Below are positions 1 to 8,566 of a stretch of DNA of 37,107 nucleotides, one piece after another (the stretch's first letter is position 1; every line of letters starts with the position of its first letter). This DNA comes from Hyphomicrobiales bacterium (GTDB taxonomy: Bacteria; Pseudomonadota; Alphaproteobacteria; Rhizobiales; Rhizobiaceae): the NCBI GenBank assembly GCA_900472395.1, contig UCHV01000052.1, positions 1 to 37,107 of the forward strand, in the 5' to 3' direction. The notes beneath the pieces were generated by a model. The model was not told the origin of the DNA. It did not search any database and saw only the letters and a program-made list of their open reading frames with translations. The position numbers were made by a program, and so were the translations under genes.

Positions 1-3000
1 TGCGGCCGTGCCCGTCGCGATCGATCATTTCACGGCAAAACCACGCGGCATCGACGTTGCTCTGTCACGACCTTCGCGCATGGATATTGCGGATGGCGGC
101 GTCACACTCTCCGAGCTGACGCTCAATGCAGGCAATGGCAAGGTGGTGCTGGACGGACAGGCCGGCAACAATCTGAACCTGACTGCCACAGTCACGACGC
201 TACCCGCAACGCTTACCAACGCTTTCGTTCCCAACATCGATGCGGCCGGCGCAATTACCGGCAAGATCGTCGCGACGGGCACGGCCGCAGCCCCGGTCGT
301 GCGTTACGATCTGCGGTGGAGCGATGCGCAACTGCGCCAGACCAAGGCCGCCGGCATGTCTCCTTTTCTGATCGAGGCCAGCGGTCAGCTTCAGGATAAT
401 CTCGTCACGCTTGGCACCACGCGCATCACCAACCCGGATGGCCTGTCGCTTGCGGCAAAAGGTTCCGTCGGTTTGAAGGATGGTGGCCCCGGCCTGAACG
501 TGGATGCCGAGATCGGCTCGCTTCCGGCAAAACTTGCCAACGGTTTTCGTCCCGGGCTTGATGCGGCCGGCCGGATTTCAGGCTCGGCCAGCGCCAAAGG
601 TACGATTTCCGCACCGGCTGCCGATTTCAATCTGAAATGGAGCGATGCGGCAACGACCGAGACCCGCAAGGCAGGTCTCTCCGCTCTCCAGATCGAAACC
701 ACCGGCAAGTTCGAAAACAACACCGTCACGATTGCCGATGCTCGTGTTGCCGGCCCCGGCCAGCTTGGTCTTTCCGCCCGCGGCTCGCTGGCGTTGGGCG
801 AACCGCAGACAATCACCATAGACGGTGAGCTGACCGACATTCCTGCCGCACTCGCCAATGCCTTCGTTCCCAATCTGGATGTCGGCGGCCTTCTTTCAGG
901 CCGTGTTGGCGCCAAGGGCACGCTCGCCGCACCGTCCGCCACTTTCGATCTGGCGCTGCGCGATGCAGCCGTTCGCCAGACGCGGGATGCAGCGGTCGGT
1001 CCGTTTGCCGTCACGGCGCAGGGGCGTTTCGAAAACAATCGTGTTACGCTCGACGCACTTTCCGGCTCCGGCGAAAATCTCGGCCTTTCGGCCAAAGGCT
1101 GGCTCGATCTCGCCGGCGAGCGTCCTCTGTCCGTCGATGCCACCATTTCAGCGCTTCCGGCCAAGCTCGCAAACGCATTCCGCCCGGACCTCAATGCCGC
1201 AGGTTCCTTTGCCGGAACCGTGAACGCCAGCGGTAATCTTTCGGCTCCCAACGCTGTTGTCGATCTGACGGGCACCAACCTTGCCGTCGGTCAGGGGGCA
1301 GTGGCGCTCAGCGGCCTTCAGGCCCGCCTCAAGGGACGTCTCGAAAATCAGGCCGTCACTCTGGAAGCCGCGGATTTGACGGGACCGCAAGGATTGTCCC
1401 TGACCGCGCGTGGCAATGCCGCACTCTCCGGCGACCGCAAGCTGGATATCACCGCCAATCTTGCCTCCGTGCCTGTCGCGCTTGCCAACGTTTTCCGTCC
1501 CGACCTCGAAGCAAGCGGCGCCATCAACGGCTCGGTCACGGCGTCCGGCACGGTCGATGCGCCAGTCGTCCGCTACGATCTCGGCACCACAGAGGTCGCC
1601 ACACGCCAGACCCGACAGGCCAATGTCACGGCCCTGCAGATGAAGGCCAAGGGCAATTTCGAAAACGGCACGGCCACACTCGAGGAGACGACGATTACCG
1701 GCTCCGGCGGACTTTCCGCCTCCGCGACCGGTCGTGTCATTCTCAATGGCCCATCCGGCGCTCCCGCATTGGACGTGAATGCCGATATTGCCGGCCTTCC
1801 CGCCAGCCTCGCGAATGGTTTCGTACCCGGTCTCGATGCCGGCGGCGTGATTACCGGCAAGGTCACATCCACCGGTTCGGCGGAAGCACCCGCAATCCGA
1901 TACGACCTGCGTTGGGCGGACCTGGCTGTACGCCAGACACGCGCCGCGGGCATCGATACCATGCAGTTGACGGCAGCTGGCACATTCGAACAGGGCACGG
2001 CAAACCTTGAAAACGTGCAGCTGTCCGGCCCGTCAGGCCTGTCGCTGAATGCCAAGGGCTCCGTCAGCCTCGCCGGTGACCGCCCCATCAACGTCACCGC
2101 CAATGTCGCCTCGCTGCCGGCAAGCCTTGCACAGAGTTTTGTACCGGGCATCCAGACCGGCGGCCAGATTACCGGCTCGGTCACCGCAAACGGCACGATG
2201 GCAACACCTGCCGTGCGTTACGACTTGCAATGGAACGACGCGGAAATCCGCCGTCAGGGCGCAGCCGGAATTTCCGGTATGAACCTGAAGGCAGCCGGCA
2301 ATTTTGAAAACAACACCCTGACCCTTGCAGAAACACGCCTGACAGGGCCACAGGGCATGTCGCTGACGGCTGGTGGCCGTGTCGTTCTTGGCGGCAAGGC
2401 CGGGCCTCTTCTCGATGTCAATGCGGATATAAACGCCCTGCCCGCCAGCCTCGCCAACGGCTTTGTCCCCGGTCTCGATGCCGGCGGAAAAATCACCGGC
2501 AAGATCAGCGCTCTCAACAATGCCTCGACGCCCGGCGTGCAGTTCGATCTCGCCTGGAACGACGCCGCCGTCAGCCAGACACGCTCCGCCGGCCTTGCGC
2601 CCTTCCGTATCACTACAAAAGGCCGGTTCGAAAACAACACGGTCACCGTCGATACCCGGCTTTCCGGACAGTCCGGCCTTGCCATTTCCGGCAATGGCTC
2701 GGTTGGTCTCGCGGGCAACCGCCCGCTGAACCTCAAGATCGATGGCGGCGTGCCTTTCGCGCTTCTCGGCGCTCAGCTTGCCGGCCAGGGTTTTGTGCTG
2801 GAAGGCAACGGCAATATCGACGTCAATGTCGGCGGCACCCTCAGCGCTCCGCAGGTGACCGGTTCGGCCAGCACGTCCGGCGCGCGCCTCATCGATGTGC
2901 GGCGCAACCTCGCCCTCGAAAAGCTTGCAGCCAACATTGCATTTAACCGCGACCAGGCCACGATTTCATCGGCAACCGCAAACCTGTCGACAGGCGGCAC

Positions 3001-4012
3001 GGTGTCGGCTCAGGGCACCGTCGGCATCAATCCGGCAGCCGGCTTGCCCGCCGATCTGACAGTGACGCTTGCCAAGGCGACCTATGTCGACGGCCAGCTG
3101 CTCGCGGCAACGGCCGACGGCCAGTTGACGGTCAAGGGACCGTTGCTCACCAACGCGGTTCTGGGCGGCAGGCTCAACCTGTCCAAAACCTCGATCACGG
3201 TTCCGGCCAAACTGCCGTCCTCGCTTGCGGAACTGAATATCAAGCAGAAAAACGCGCCCGCCGATGTGCGCCGCCAGATGGCGGAAATCCAGCCCAAGGG
3301 CGGCAGCGGCAGTTCTTCCGCTCTCGGGCTGGATCTCGTCATCAGCGCGCCGAGCGGTATATTCGTGCGCGGTCGCGGTATCGATGCAGAACTCGGCGGC
3401 GAACTGACGGTGACCGGCACGTCGGCTGCACCGAATGTTTCCGGCGGCTTCGAAATGCGTCGCGGCCGTATCATCATCCTGACCAAGCGCCTGGATTTCA
3501 CCGAGGGCAAGATCACCTTCGGTGGCGGCCTGATCCCGGTGCTGGACATGGAAGCCAACACCACCTCGCAGCAGACGACCATCACGGTGAACGTGGCGGG
3601 CGTCGCCAACGATCCCGATATCAGCTTCTCCTCCTCCCCCGCCCTACCGCAGGATGAGGTCCTGGCACGTCTCGTCTTCGGCCAGTCGATGTCGAAACTT
3701 TCGCCGCTACAGATTGCGCAGCTTGCCGACGCGGTCAGCCAGCTGGCGGGCGGCGGTTCGAATTCTCTCCTGGATACGCTGCGCGCCAACCTTGGCGTAG
3801 ACGACCTTGATATCAACACCGACTCGAGTGGCCAGACAACGGTGTCGGTCGGTCGATATATCAACGACCGCACTTACCTCCAGCTTGAGCAGGGCGGCAA
3901 AGCCGGCGCACGTGCCACGATCAACCTTGATGTCGGGCGCGGCGTAAAACTGAAAGCCGGCGCAGGCGGCAATGGCGGCTCGGCAGGCGTGTTCTACGAA
4001 AAAGAATACTGA
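1..4012 (+). CDS. tamB: TamB/DUF490 translocation and assembly module protein, 3' part
   Basis: TamB is an inner-membrane-anchored periplasmic protein that works with an Omp85 partner (TamA/BamA) in outer-membrane assembly and lipid transport. The frame is open from the first bases, and the N-terminal membrane anchor is missing, so the gene begins upstream of the window. A GTG at position 8 is in frame but has no visible role as a start. About 1,336 residues are present. From base 200 to 2749 there are eight consecutive repeats of about 106 residues, each opening with a version of LPASLANGFVPGLDAGG. They are the extended beta segments usual for AsmA/TamB proteins. The last 340 or so residues form the conserved DUF490 domain (GRIIILTKRLDFTEGKITF, then an FYEKEY C-terminus). 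The family is certain. The full length is unknown. Confidence 0.9.
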   Translation, partial: AAVPVAIDHFTAKPRGIDVALSRPSRMDIADGGVTLSELTLNAGNGKVVLDGQAGNNLNLTATVTTLPATLTNAFVPNIDAAGAITGKIVATGTAAAPVVRYDLRWSDAQLRQTKAAGMSPFLIEASGQLQDNLVTLGTTRITNPDGLSLAAKGSVGLKDGGPGLNVDAEIGSLPAKLANGFRPGLDAAGRISGSASAKGTISAPAADFNLKWSDAATTETRKAGLSALQIETTGKFENNTVTIADARVAGPGQLGLSARGSLALGEPQTITIDGELTDIPAALANAFVPNLDVGGLLSGRVGAKGTLAAPSATFDLALRDAAVRQTRDAAVGPFAVTAQGRFENNRVTLDALSGSGENLGLSAKGWLDLAGERPLSVDATISALPAKLANAFRPDLNAAGSFAGTVNASGNLSAPNAVVDLTGTNLAVGQGAVALSGLQARLKGRLENQAVTLEAADLTGPQGLSLTARGNAALSGDRKLDITANLASVPVALANVFRPDLEASGAINGSVTASGTVDAPVVRYDLGTTEVATRQTRQANVTALQMKAKGNFENGTATLEETTITGSGGLSASATGRVILNGPSGAPALDVNADIAGLPASLANGFVPGLDAGGVITGKVTSTGSAEAPAIRYDLRWADLAVRQTRAAGIDTMQLTAAGTFEQGTANLENVQLSGPSGLSLNAKGSVSLAGDRPINVTANVASLPASLAQSFVPGIQTGGQITGSVTANGTMATPAVRYDLQWNDAEIRRQGAAGISGMNLKAAGNFENNTLTLAETRLTGPQGMSLTAGGRVVLGGKAGPLLDVNADINALPASLANGFVPGLDAGGKITGKISALNNASTPGVQFDLAWNDAAVSQTRSAGLAPFRITTKGRFENNTVTVDTRLSGQSGLAISGNGSVGLAGNRPLNLKIDGGVPFALLGAQLAGQGFVLEGNGNIDVNVGGTLSAPQVTGSASTSGARLIDVRRNLALEKLAANIAFNRDQATISSATANLSTGGTVSAQGTVGINPAAGLPADLTVTLAKATYVDGQLLAATADGQLTVKGPLLTNAVLGGRLNLSKTSITVPAKLPSSLAELNIKQKNAPADVRRQMAEIQPKGGSGSSSALGLDLVISAPSGIFVRGRGIDAELGGELTVTGTSAAPNVSGGFEMRRGRIIILTKRLDFTEGKITFGGGLIPVLDMEANTTSQQTTITVNVAGVANDPDISFSSSPALPQDEVLARLVFGQSMSKLSPLQIAQLADAVSQLAGGGSNSLLDTLRANLGVDDLDINTDSSGQTTVSVGRYINDRTYLQLEQGGKAGARATINLDVGRGVKLKAGAGGNGGSAGVFYEKEY
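200..2749 (+). repeat. Eight tandem ~318-bp coding repeats within tamB
   Basis: Each unit encodes 104-109 residues. Units begin near bases 200 (LPATLTNAF), then at roughly 318-base steps, with the last unit starting at 2438 (LPASLANGF) and ending before VPFALLG at 2750. Recurrent elements per unit are LPA-LANxFxPxLDAGG, a VRYDLRWSDA-RQTRAAG block, a GxFENNTVTL block and SGPxGLSLxAxGxVxL. Units 6 and 8 share the opening 17 residues LPASLANGFVPGLDAGG exactly. The total of 2,550 bases divides into eight units averaging 318.75 bases. Confidence 0.85.
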
Positions 4013-4101
4013 GCTTTGCCAAGCGACATTTTGCCGGCGCTAACCGGCTGATTCCGCGCCAGCTTTTGGCGGTCGGTTTAGATTTAAGAAATACTCTTGC
4101 C

Positions 4102-4129
4102 CTAAAGTAACCTTCGAATCGACCGACAG
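4102..4129 (+). promoter_or_regulatory. Candidate cheW promoter with sigma-28-like layout
   Basis: The sequence CTAAAGTAACC lies at 4102-4112 and recurs exactly upstream of the chemoreceptor gene. TAAAGTAA (4103-4110), eleven bases, then ACCGACAG (4122-4129) resembles the enterobacterial flagellar sigma-28 pattern TAAAGTTT-N11-GCCGATAA. Rhizobia are not generally credited with a FliA, so the site may instead be read by the house sigma factor with a flagellar regulator. The repeat of the motif is observed. The promoter role is inferred. Confidence 0.4.
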
Positions 4130-4230
4130 CACGTTCCGTGTGTTCGGCGAAAAGTTATTCGGCAACGGTCGCGTGCACCACTCCGGTGCGTCCGCTCCCG
4201 TCCAGCAAAGGGCAATGGGGTAGAAGTTTG

Positions 4231-4710
4231 ATGGCAACGACGATCAATTCCGTCAGCTATGGCGATGAGAACCTGGAAATCATCGCGTTCCGTCTGCACG
4301 ATCAGGAATTCTGCGTTAAGACCACGACCATTCGCGAAATCCGCGGCTGGGCGCCCTCCACGCCGATCCCGCATGCACCGGCTGATGTCATCGGCGTCAT
4401 GAACCTGCGTGGCTCGGTTATCCCGATTATCGATCTTGCCTACAAGCTCGGCATGAAAAGCACCGTTGCCAACGAGCGTAGCGCCATCGTGGTTGCCGAA
4501 GTGCACAACATGGTCATCGGCATGCTGGTCGACCGCGTGTCCGATATCCTGACGATCTCCGCAAGCCAGGTTCAGCCTGTTCCGGAAGTTTCCGCCTCTT
4601 TCGACAAGTCCTTCTCCGAAGGCGTCATTGCCAACGAGAACGGCATGATCTGCTTCCTGAACCTTGCCAAGATGTTCAAAGGCACCGAAGCCGAAGATCT
4701 CGCAGCCTGA
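4231..4710 (+). CDS. cheW: Chemotaxis coupling protein CheW
   Basis: CheW links chemoreceptors to the histidine kinase CheA in the cytoplasmic receptor array. The 159-residue product is a single CheW domain of normal length, with the typical core APADVIGVMNLRGSVIPIID and a following VVAEV...GMLVDRVSDIL strand pair. The ATG at 4231 follows GGGGTAG (4217-4223) and starts exactly at the family N-terminus. An upstream in-frame ATG at 4138 would add about 30 residues with no CheW character. A strong terminator follows at 4739. The next gene is a chemoreceptor, and no cheA, cheY or cheR is present, so this is a CheW encoded away from a main che operon. From memory, A. tumefaciens C58 has such a second CheW beside a receptor gene. 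The family is certain. Calling it the second paralogue is inference. Confidence 0.93.
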   Translation: MATTINSVSYGDENLEIIAFRLHDQEFCVKTTTIREIRGWAPSTPIPHAPADVIGVMNLRGSVIPIIDLAYKLGMKSTVANERSAIVVAEVHNMVIGMLVDRVSDILTISASQVQPVPEVSASFDKSFSEGVIANENGMICFLNLAKMFKGTEAEDLAA

Positions 4711-4738
4711 TCTTGTTCCCACGAGGAATAATGGATCG

Positions 4739-4769
4739 ACGGCCGCCGCACCCATTCGGCGGCCGTTTT
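4739..4769 (+). terminator. Rho-independent terminator after cheW
   Basis: Arms ACGGCCGCCG (4739-4748) and CGGCGGCCGT (4757-4766) form a perfect 10-bp stem with an 8-base loop. It ends in TTTT (4766-4769) and lies 28 bases after the cheW stop. It separates cheW from the receptor gene, so the two are probably transcribed separately. Confidence 0.85.
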
Positions 4770-4775
4770 GATTCT

Positions 4776-4795
4776 GCGCGGATATACATCCGCGC
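4776..4795. repeat. Perfect 20-bp dyad between cheW and the chemoreceptor gene
   Basis: GCGCGGAT (4776-4783), ATAC, ATCCGCGC (4788-4795) is a perfect 8+8 inverted repeat. It sits just after the cheW terminator and about 60 bases before the CTAAAGTAACC motif. It lacks a T-run, so it is not an obvious second terminator. It could be a protein-binding site or an RNA hairpin. Confidence 0.6.
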
Positions 4796-4856
4796 GCCTC
4801 GAAACTATTGGTTCCACCGCGATTATCATTTCAATTTATTATTAAGTTTTGAATGT

Positions 4857-4867
4857 CTAAAGTAACC
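4857..4867 (+). promoter_or_regulatory. Candidate chemoreceptor promoter element (copy of cheW motif)
   Basis: CTAAAGTAACC is identical to bases 4102-4112 upstream of cheW. It lies in an AT-rich stretch about 76 bases before the receptor ATG. The downstream GCCGGTTG (4880-4887) is three bases further from TAAAGTAA than the sigma-28 spacing would want, so this copy fits that model less well than the cheW copy. Confidence 0.4.
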
Positions 4868-4942
4868 ATGAGATGAATCGCCGGTTGTATTCGCCTGCCG
4901 TTAGACGAACCGACGAAATCCTATGGCCCTTGGGAGCGAATA

Positions 4943-6724
4943 ATGTTCGGACTTGGCAAGTCAGGCGCACAACAGGTTGTCGATGCGATATCCAGATCGC
5001 AAGCGATCATCGAATTTGATCTCCAGGGCAATATTCTCGATGCGAATGAGAATTTTTGCCGGGCGCTCGGTTACCGCCTCGAAGAGATCAAGGGTCAGCA
5101 TCATCGTATATTTTGCGAACCCGCCTATGCGGCTGCGGCGCAATACCGTCAGTTCTGGGCCGATCTCGGCGCCGGCAAATTCGACACCGGCGAATACAAG
5201 CGCCTGACCAAAGCGGGCGAGGAGATCTGGATCCAGGCCTCTTACAATCCCGTCATGCGCGGCGGAAAACCGGTCAAGGTCGTGAAGATCGCAGCCGATA
5301 TCACTGCAATGAAGGTCAAGGCGACCGAGGACGCCGCAAAGCTTTCCGCCATTTCACAATCGCAGGCGGTCATCGAGTTCACGCCGCAGGGCGAAATTCT
5401 CGATGCCAACGACAATTTTTGCCAGGGTCTCGGTTACTCACTTTCAGAGATCAAGGGCCGTCACCACCGCATGTTTTGCGAGCCGTCCTATGCGGCCTCG
5501 GCCGAATACGCTGCCTTCTGGCAAAAGCTCGCTGCCGGCGAATTCATAGCCGACGAATTCGTTCGTTTCGGCAAGGGCGGCAAGGAAATCTGGATCCAGG
5601 CGGCCTATAACCCGATCCGCAATCTCAAGGGCGAAGTCTACAAGGTGGTGAAATTCGCCACCGACGTGACCCCGCGAATGAGTGCCATCACCAGCCTTGG
5701 CAATGGCCTTAAGGCTCTTTCCGACGGTGACCTGGAACAGCGTCTGGACGTGACGTTTGTGCCGAGCATGGAAGCCACACGCCACGATTTCAACGAGGTT
5801 ATCGCCAAACTGCGCACCGCCATGCAGACCGTTGCGGAAAACGCCGTCGGTATCGCCGCATCATCCGGCGAGATTGCCGGTGCTTCCGACGATCTCGCAC
5901 GCCGCACGGAACAGCAGGCTGCTTCGCTTGAAGAAACGGCAGCGGCACTGGAAGAGATCACCACAACGGTATCCGATAGCAGCCACCGCGCCGACGAAGC
6001 CGGACGTCTTGTGACGCTGACCAAACAGAATGCCGAACAGTCTGGCCAGATCGTGCGCGATGCCATCGCCGCCATGGACCAGATCGCCAAATCATCGGGT
6101 GAGATAACCAACATCATCAGCGTCATCGACGAGATCGCCTTCCAGACCAATCTCCTCGCCTTGAACGCGGGCGTCGAAGCTGCGCGCGCCGGTGAAGCCG
6201 GCAAGGGATTTGCGGTCGTGGCGCAGGAAGTGCGGGAGCTGGCACAACGTTCGGCAACGGCAGCCAAGGAAATCAAGGCGTTGATCAACGCATCGAGCGG
6301 CTACGTCTCGAATGGCGTCAACCTGGTCGGCAGGACAGGTTCGGCACTGGGTGAAATCGTCGATCAGGTCAGTGCCATTCACGTTAATGTCGCAGCCATC
6401 GTTGACGCGGCCCGCGAGCAGTCGGCCAGCCTCAAGGAAATAAATCAGGCCGTCAACGTGATGGATCAGGCGACCCAGAAGAACGCTGCCATGGTGGAAG
6501 AAACCACAGCTGCCAGCCATTCCCTTTCATCGGAAGCCGAAAATCTGCGCAGGCTGCTGGAGCAGTTCCGTATCGGCCGGGCATCGGTTCTTGCAGCAGC
6601 CCCTACGCAACGACATGCTGCCTCGACACCTCATCCCCGCAGTTCGGCCATCCGGCCAACATTAAGGATCGCCCAGGGTAGCCAGGCAATCGCCTTATCG
6701 GAAGATGGCTGGGAAGATTTTTGA
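4943..6724 (+). CDS. Soluble methyl-accepting chemotaxis protein with two PAS domains
   Basis: This 593-residue chemoreceptor has no signal peptide or membrane helix, so it should sit in a cytoplasmic or membrane-associated array. Two similar PAS domains (about residues 13-125 and 136-247) share ILDAN-NFC, EIKG-HHR-FCEP and EIWIQA-YNP blocks. A HAMP-like segment (about 250-300) and the methyl-accepting signalling domain follow. The conserved hairpin (QTNLLALNAGVEAARAGEAG) starts near residue 400. The last residues, GWEDF, match the xWxxF pentapeptide that tethers CheR and CheB in other receptors. The ATG at 4943 follows GGGAG at 4932-4936. The layout resembles BdlA/Aer-type PAS receptors, which sense redox, oxygen or metabolic state. 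The ligand or cofactor cannot be read from the sequence. Confidence 0.93.
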   Translation: MFGLGKSGAQQVVDAISRSQAIIEFDLQGNILDANENFCRALGYRLEEIKGQHHRIFCEPAYAAAAQYRQFWADLGAGKFDTGEYKRLTKAGEEIWIQASYNPVMRGGKPVKVVKIAADITAMKVKATEDAAKLSAISQSQAVIEFTPQGEILDANDNFCQGLGYSLSEIKGRHHRMFCEPSYAASAEYAAFWQKLAAGEFIADEFVRFGKGGKEIWIQAAYNPIRNLKGEVYKVVKFATDVTPRMSAITSLGNGLKALSDGDLEQRLDVTFVPSMEATRHDFNEVIAKLRTAMQTVAENAVGIAASSGEIAGASDDLARRTEQQAASLEETAAALEEITTTVSDSSHRADEAGRLVTLTKQNAEQSGQIVRDAIAAMDQIAKSSGEITNIISVIDEIAFQTNLLALNAGVEAARAGEAGKGFAVVAQEVRELAQRSATAAKEIKALINASSGYVSNGVNLVGRTGSALGEIVDQVSAIHVNVAAIVDAAREQSASLKEINQAVNVMDQATQKNAAMVEETTAASHSLSSEAENLRRLLEQFRIGRASVLAAAPTQRHAASTPHPRSSAIRPTLRIAQGSQAIALSEDGWEDF

Positions 6725-6745
6725 TCGCACGGATCACTGGAATGG

Positions 6746-6772
6746 AAAAGGGCAGCCGAAGCTGCCCTTTTT
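6746..6772. terminator. Bidirectional terminator between the chemoreceptor and MFS genes
   Basis: AAAAGGGCAGC (6746-6756), loop CGAA, GCTGCCCTTTT (6761-6771) form a perfect 11-bp stem with A and T runs on both flanks. It can therefore stop the + strand receptor transcript and the - strand transporter transcript. Almost the same stem recurs at 33071-33096. Confidence 0.85.
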
Positions 6773-6797
6773 AGTCTTTGAACCAGAAATCCGGCAA

Positions 6798-8456
6798 TCA
6801 ACCAAACAGCGCAAAGCTGCTCTTGACGGTCGTCCAGACACCCCACAGAAGCGGGATACCGACAACAGCCCAGGCGAAGGCCACCTTGGCATCGAGACCA
6901 CCGGTACCGATGCCGAAGGAACCGGTCGGGCCGGAAGCTGCAGCCGCAGACTTCGCCTGCAACGACGCAACTTCTTCATCCGACATGAACCACTTGTCAC
7001 CGAGCGGACGAACCAGCAGGTTGGCAACCAGGCCAAGAGCGAGCATGCCGGCGAGGATGTACATGGTGCCGGTATAGAGTTCCGGACCCGGTGCAACGCC
7101 TGCGCTGATCTGCGCTTCGCGGATGTAGTTGACCACGACCGGGCCAAGAATGCCGGCGGTTGCCCATGCGGTCAGCAGACGGCCGTGGATAGCGCCCACA
7201 AACTGCGTACCGAAGATATCGGCGAGATAAGCCGGTACAGTGGCAAAACCGCCGCCATACATCGACAGGATGATGCCGAAGGACAGCACGAACAGGGCCT
7301 TGTTACCCATATCGGCAAAGGTCGGAGCCAGCGTATAGAGGATGATGCCGAGGATGAAGAACGTGTAATAGGTGTTCTTGCGACCCAGCTTGTCCGAAAG
7401 CGATGCCCATACGAAACGGCCACCGATGTTGAAGAGCGAGATCAGGCCGGTGAAACCGGCGGCAATCGCTGCGATCTGGGTCTTCTGAGCAGCATCGAGC
7501 TGAGAGAAGGTCAGGTCAGGCAGGCCGATCAGCGAACCGGCGAAGATTTCCTGCAGCATCGGCGAAGCCATGCCGATAACACCGATACCCGCCGAAACGT
7601 TGAGGCAGAGAACAGCCCAGATCAGCCAGAATTGCGGCGTCTTGTGTGCATCGCGCAGGTGGACGTGCTTGCTGGTGATCATGGTCGACTTGGCAGCCGG
7701 AGGTGTCCAGCCTTCCGGACGCCAGCCAGCCGGCGGAATGCGGTAACCGAAGGCGCCGCCCATCATGAAGATGAAGTAGATGACAGCCATGACGACAAAA
7801 GTCTGCCAGACGCCGATCGATACATCCGTCTTGAAGACGTTCATCAGCAGGTTGGCAAGCGGAGCACCGATCATGGCGCCGCCACCAAAGCCCATGATGG
7901 CCATGCCGGTCGCCATGCCGCGACGGTCAGGGAACCACTTGATGAGCGTCGAAACCGGCGAGATGTAACCGAGGCCGAGGCCGATACCGCCGATCACACC
8001 AGCGCCAACCCACATCAGCCAAAGCTGATGGGTGAGAACGCCGAGAGCGGCAACCAGAATACCACCGCACCAGCAAAGTGCCGATACGAAGCCGGCCTTG
8101 CGCGGGCCGACCTTTTCAAGCCAGCCGCCCCAGATGGCAGCCGAACAGCCAAGCAGGACGAAAAAGAGTGTGTAGATCCAGCCGAGATCCGAAACGCGCC
8201 AGTTGCACTCGGTGGTGAACAGCGCCGAAACAAGATTCATGCTAGCGCAGGCTGCGTCCGGCGTGCCGGAAATAGCCTTGGTCAACGGCAGCCAGAAAAC
8301 ACTGAAGCCGTAAGCCATGCCGATGCAAAGATGGATTGCCAATGCTGCCGGCGGTACGAGCCAGCGGTTAAAACCTGGTTTTGCGATAATGCGTTCGCGG
8401 TCGAGAAGACCGGCATTGCCTGCGGACGCTTCGCCCGCAGTGGATGCAACTGCCAT
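6798..8456 (-). CDS. MFS transporter, oxalate/formate antiporter (OFA) type
   Basis: This is an inner-membrane carrier of the major facilitator superfamily, about 552 residues with twelve or more hydrophobic segments. Signs of the OFA/OxlT-like group are the N-terminal GMAYGFSVFWLPL segment, the GIGLGLGYISPVSTLIKWFPDRRG loop and the central GGRFVWASLSDKLGRKN loop. The protein is longer than the usual 400-450 residues. It has an insert near PDLTFSQLDAAQKTQ and a final extra helix (AFAWAVVGIPLLWGVW, bases about 6801-6887) like the small subunit often encoded beside such carriers. The ATG at 8456 is spaced 8 bases from GGGAG; an ATG six bases earlier is only 2 bases away. As the last gene after fdsD it probably moves formate, oxalate or a related acid. 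The substrate is inferred from context. Confidence 0.85.
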   Translation of the reverse strand: MAVASTAGEASAGNAGLLDRERIIAKPGFNRWLVPPAALAIHLCIGMAYGFSVFWLPLTKAISGTPDAACASMNLVSALFTTECNWRVSDLGWIYTLFFVLLGCSAAIWGGWLEKVGPRKAGFVSALCWCGGILVAALGVLTHQLWLMWVGAGVIGGIGLGLGYISPVSTLIKWFPDRRGMATGMAIMGFGGGAMIGAPLANLLMNVFKTDVSIGVWQTFVVMAVIYFIFMMGGAFGYRIPPAGWRPEGWTPPAAKSTMITSKHVHLRDAHKTPQFWLIWAVLCLNVSAGIGVIGMASPMLQEIFAGSLIGLPDLTFSQLDAAQKTQIAAIAAGFTGLISLFNIGGRFVWASLSDKLGRKNTYYTFFILGIILYTLAPTFADMGNKALFVLSFGIILSMYGGGFATVPAYLADIFGTQFVGAIHGRLLTAWATAGILGPVVVNYIREAQISAGVAPGPELYTGTMYILAGMLALGLVANLLVRPLGDKWFMSDEEVASLQAKSAAAASGPTGSFGIGTGGLDAKVAFAWAVVGIPLLWGVWTTVKSSFALFG

Positions 8457-8566
8457 GCGCATTTCTCCCTCTGAGAAATAATGTTTCAATTACGAACGTG
8501 TCCGGTTCCTCCCTTCCGGCCGCATGATGAGTGCGGTGTCCCCCGGAATTGGGATGGACCGGGCGC

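Noticed and set aside
4030..4052. Terminator after tamB (GCCGG, 6 bases, CCGGC)
   Set aside because: The stem is only 5 bp and has no T-run after it, so it is too weak to list.
6705..8474. Long open frame on the + strand opposite the MFS transporter gene (589 codons)
   Set aside because: It is the mirror of a well-supported membrane protein gene in high-GC DNA, has no recognisable domain and begins inside the chemoreceptor gene.
8457..8566. Terminator or riboswitch in the fdsD to transporter gap
   Set aside because: Several short GC inverted repeats (4-5 bp arms) are present, but none has a long stem or a T-run and no known riboswitch core was recognised.
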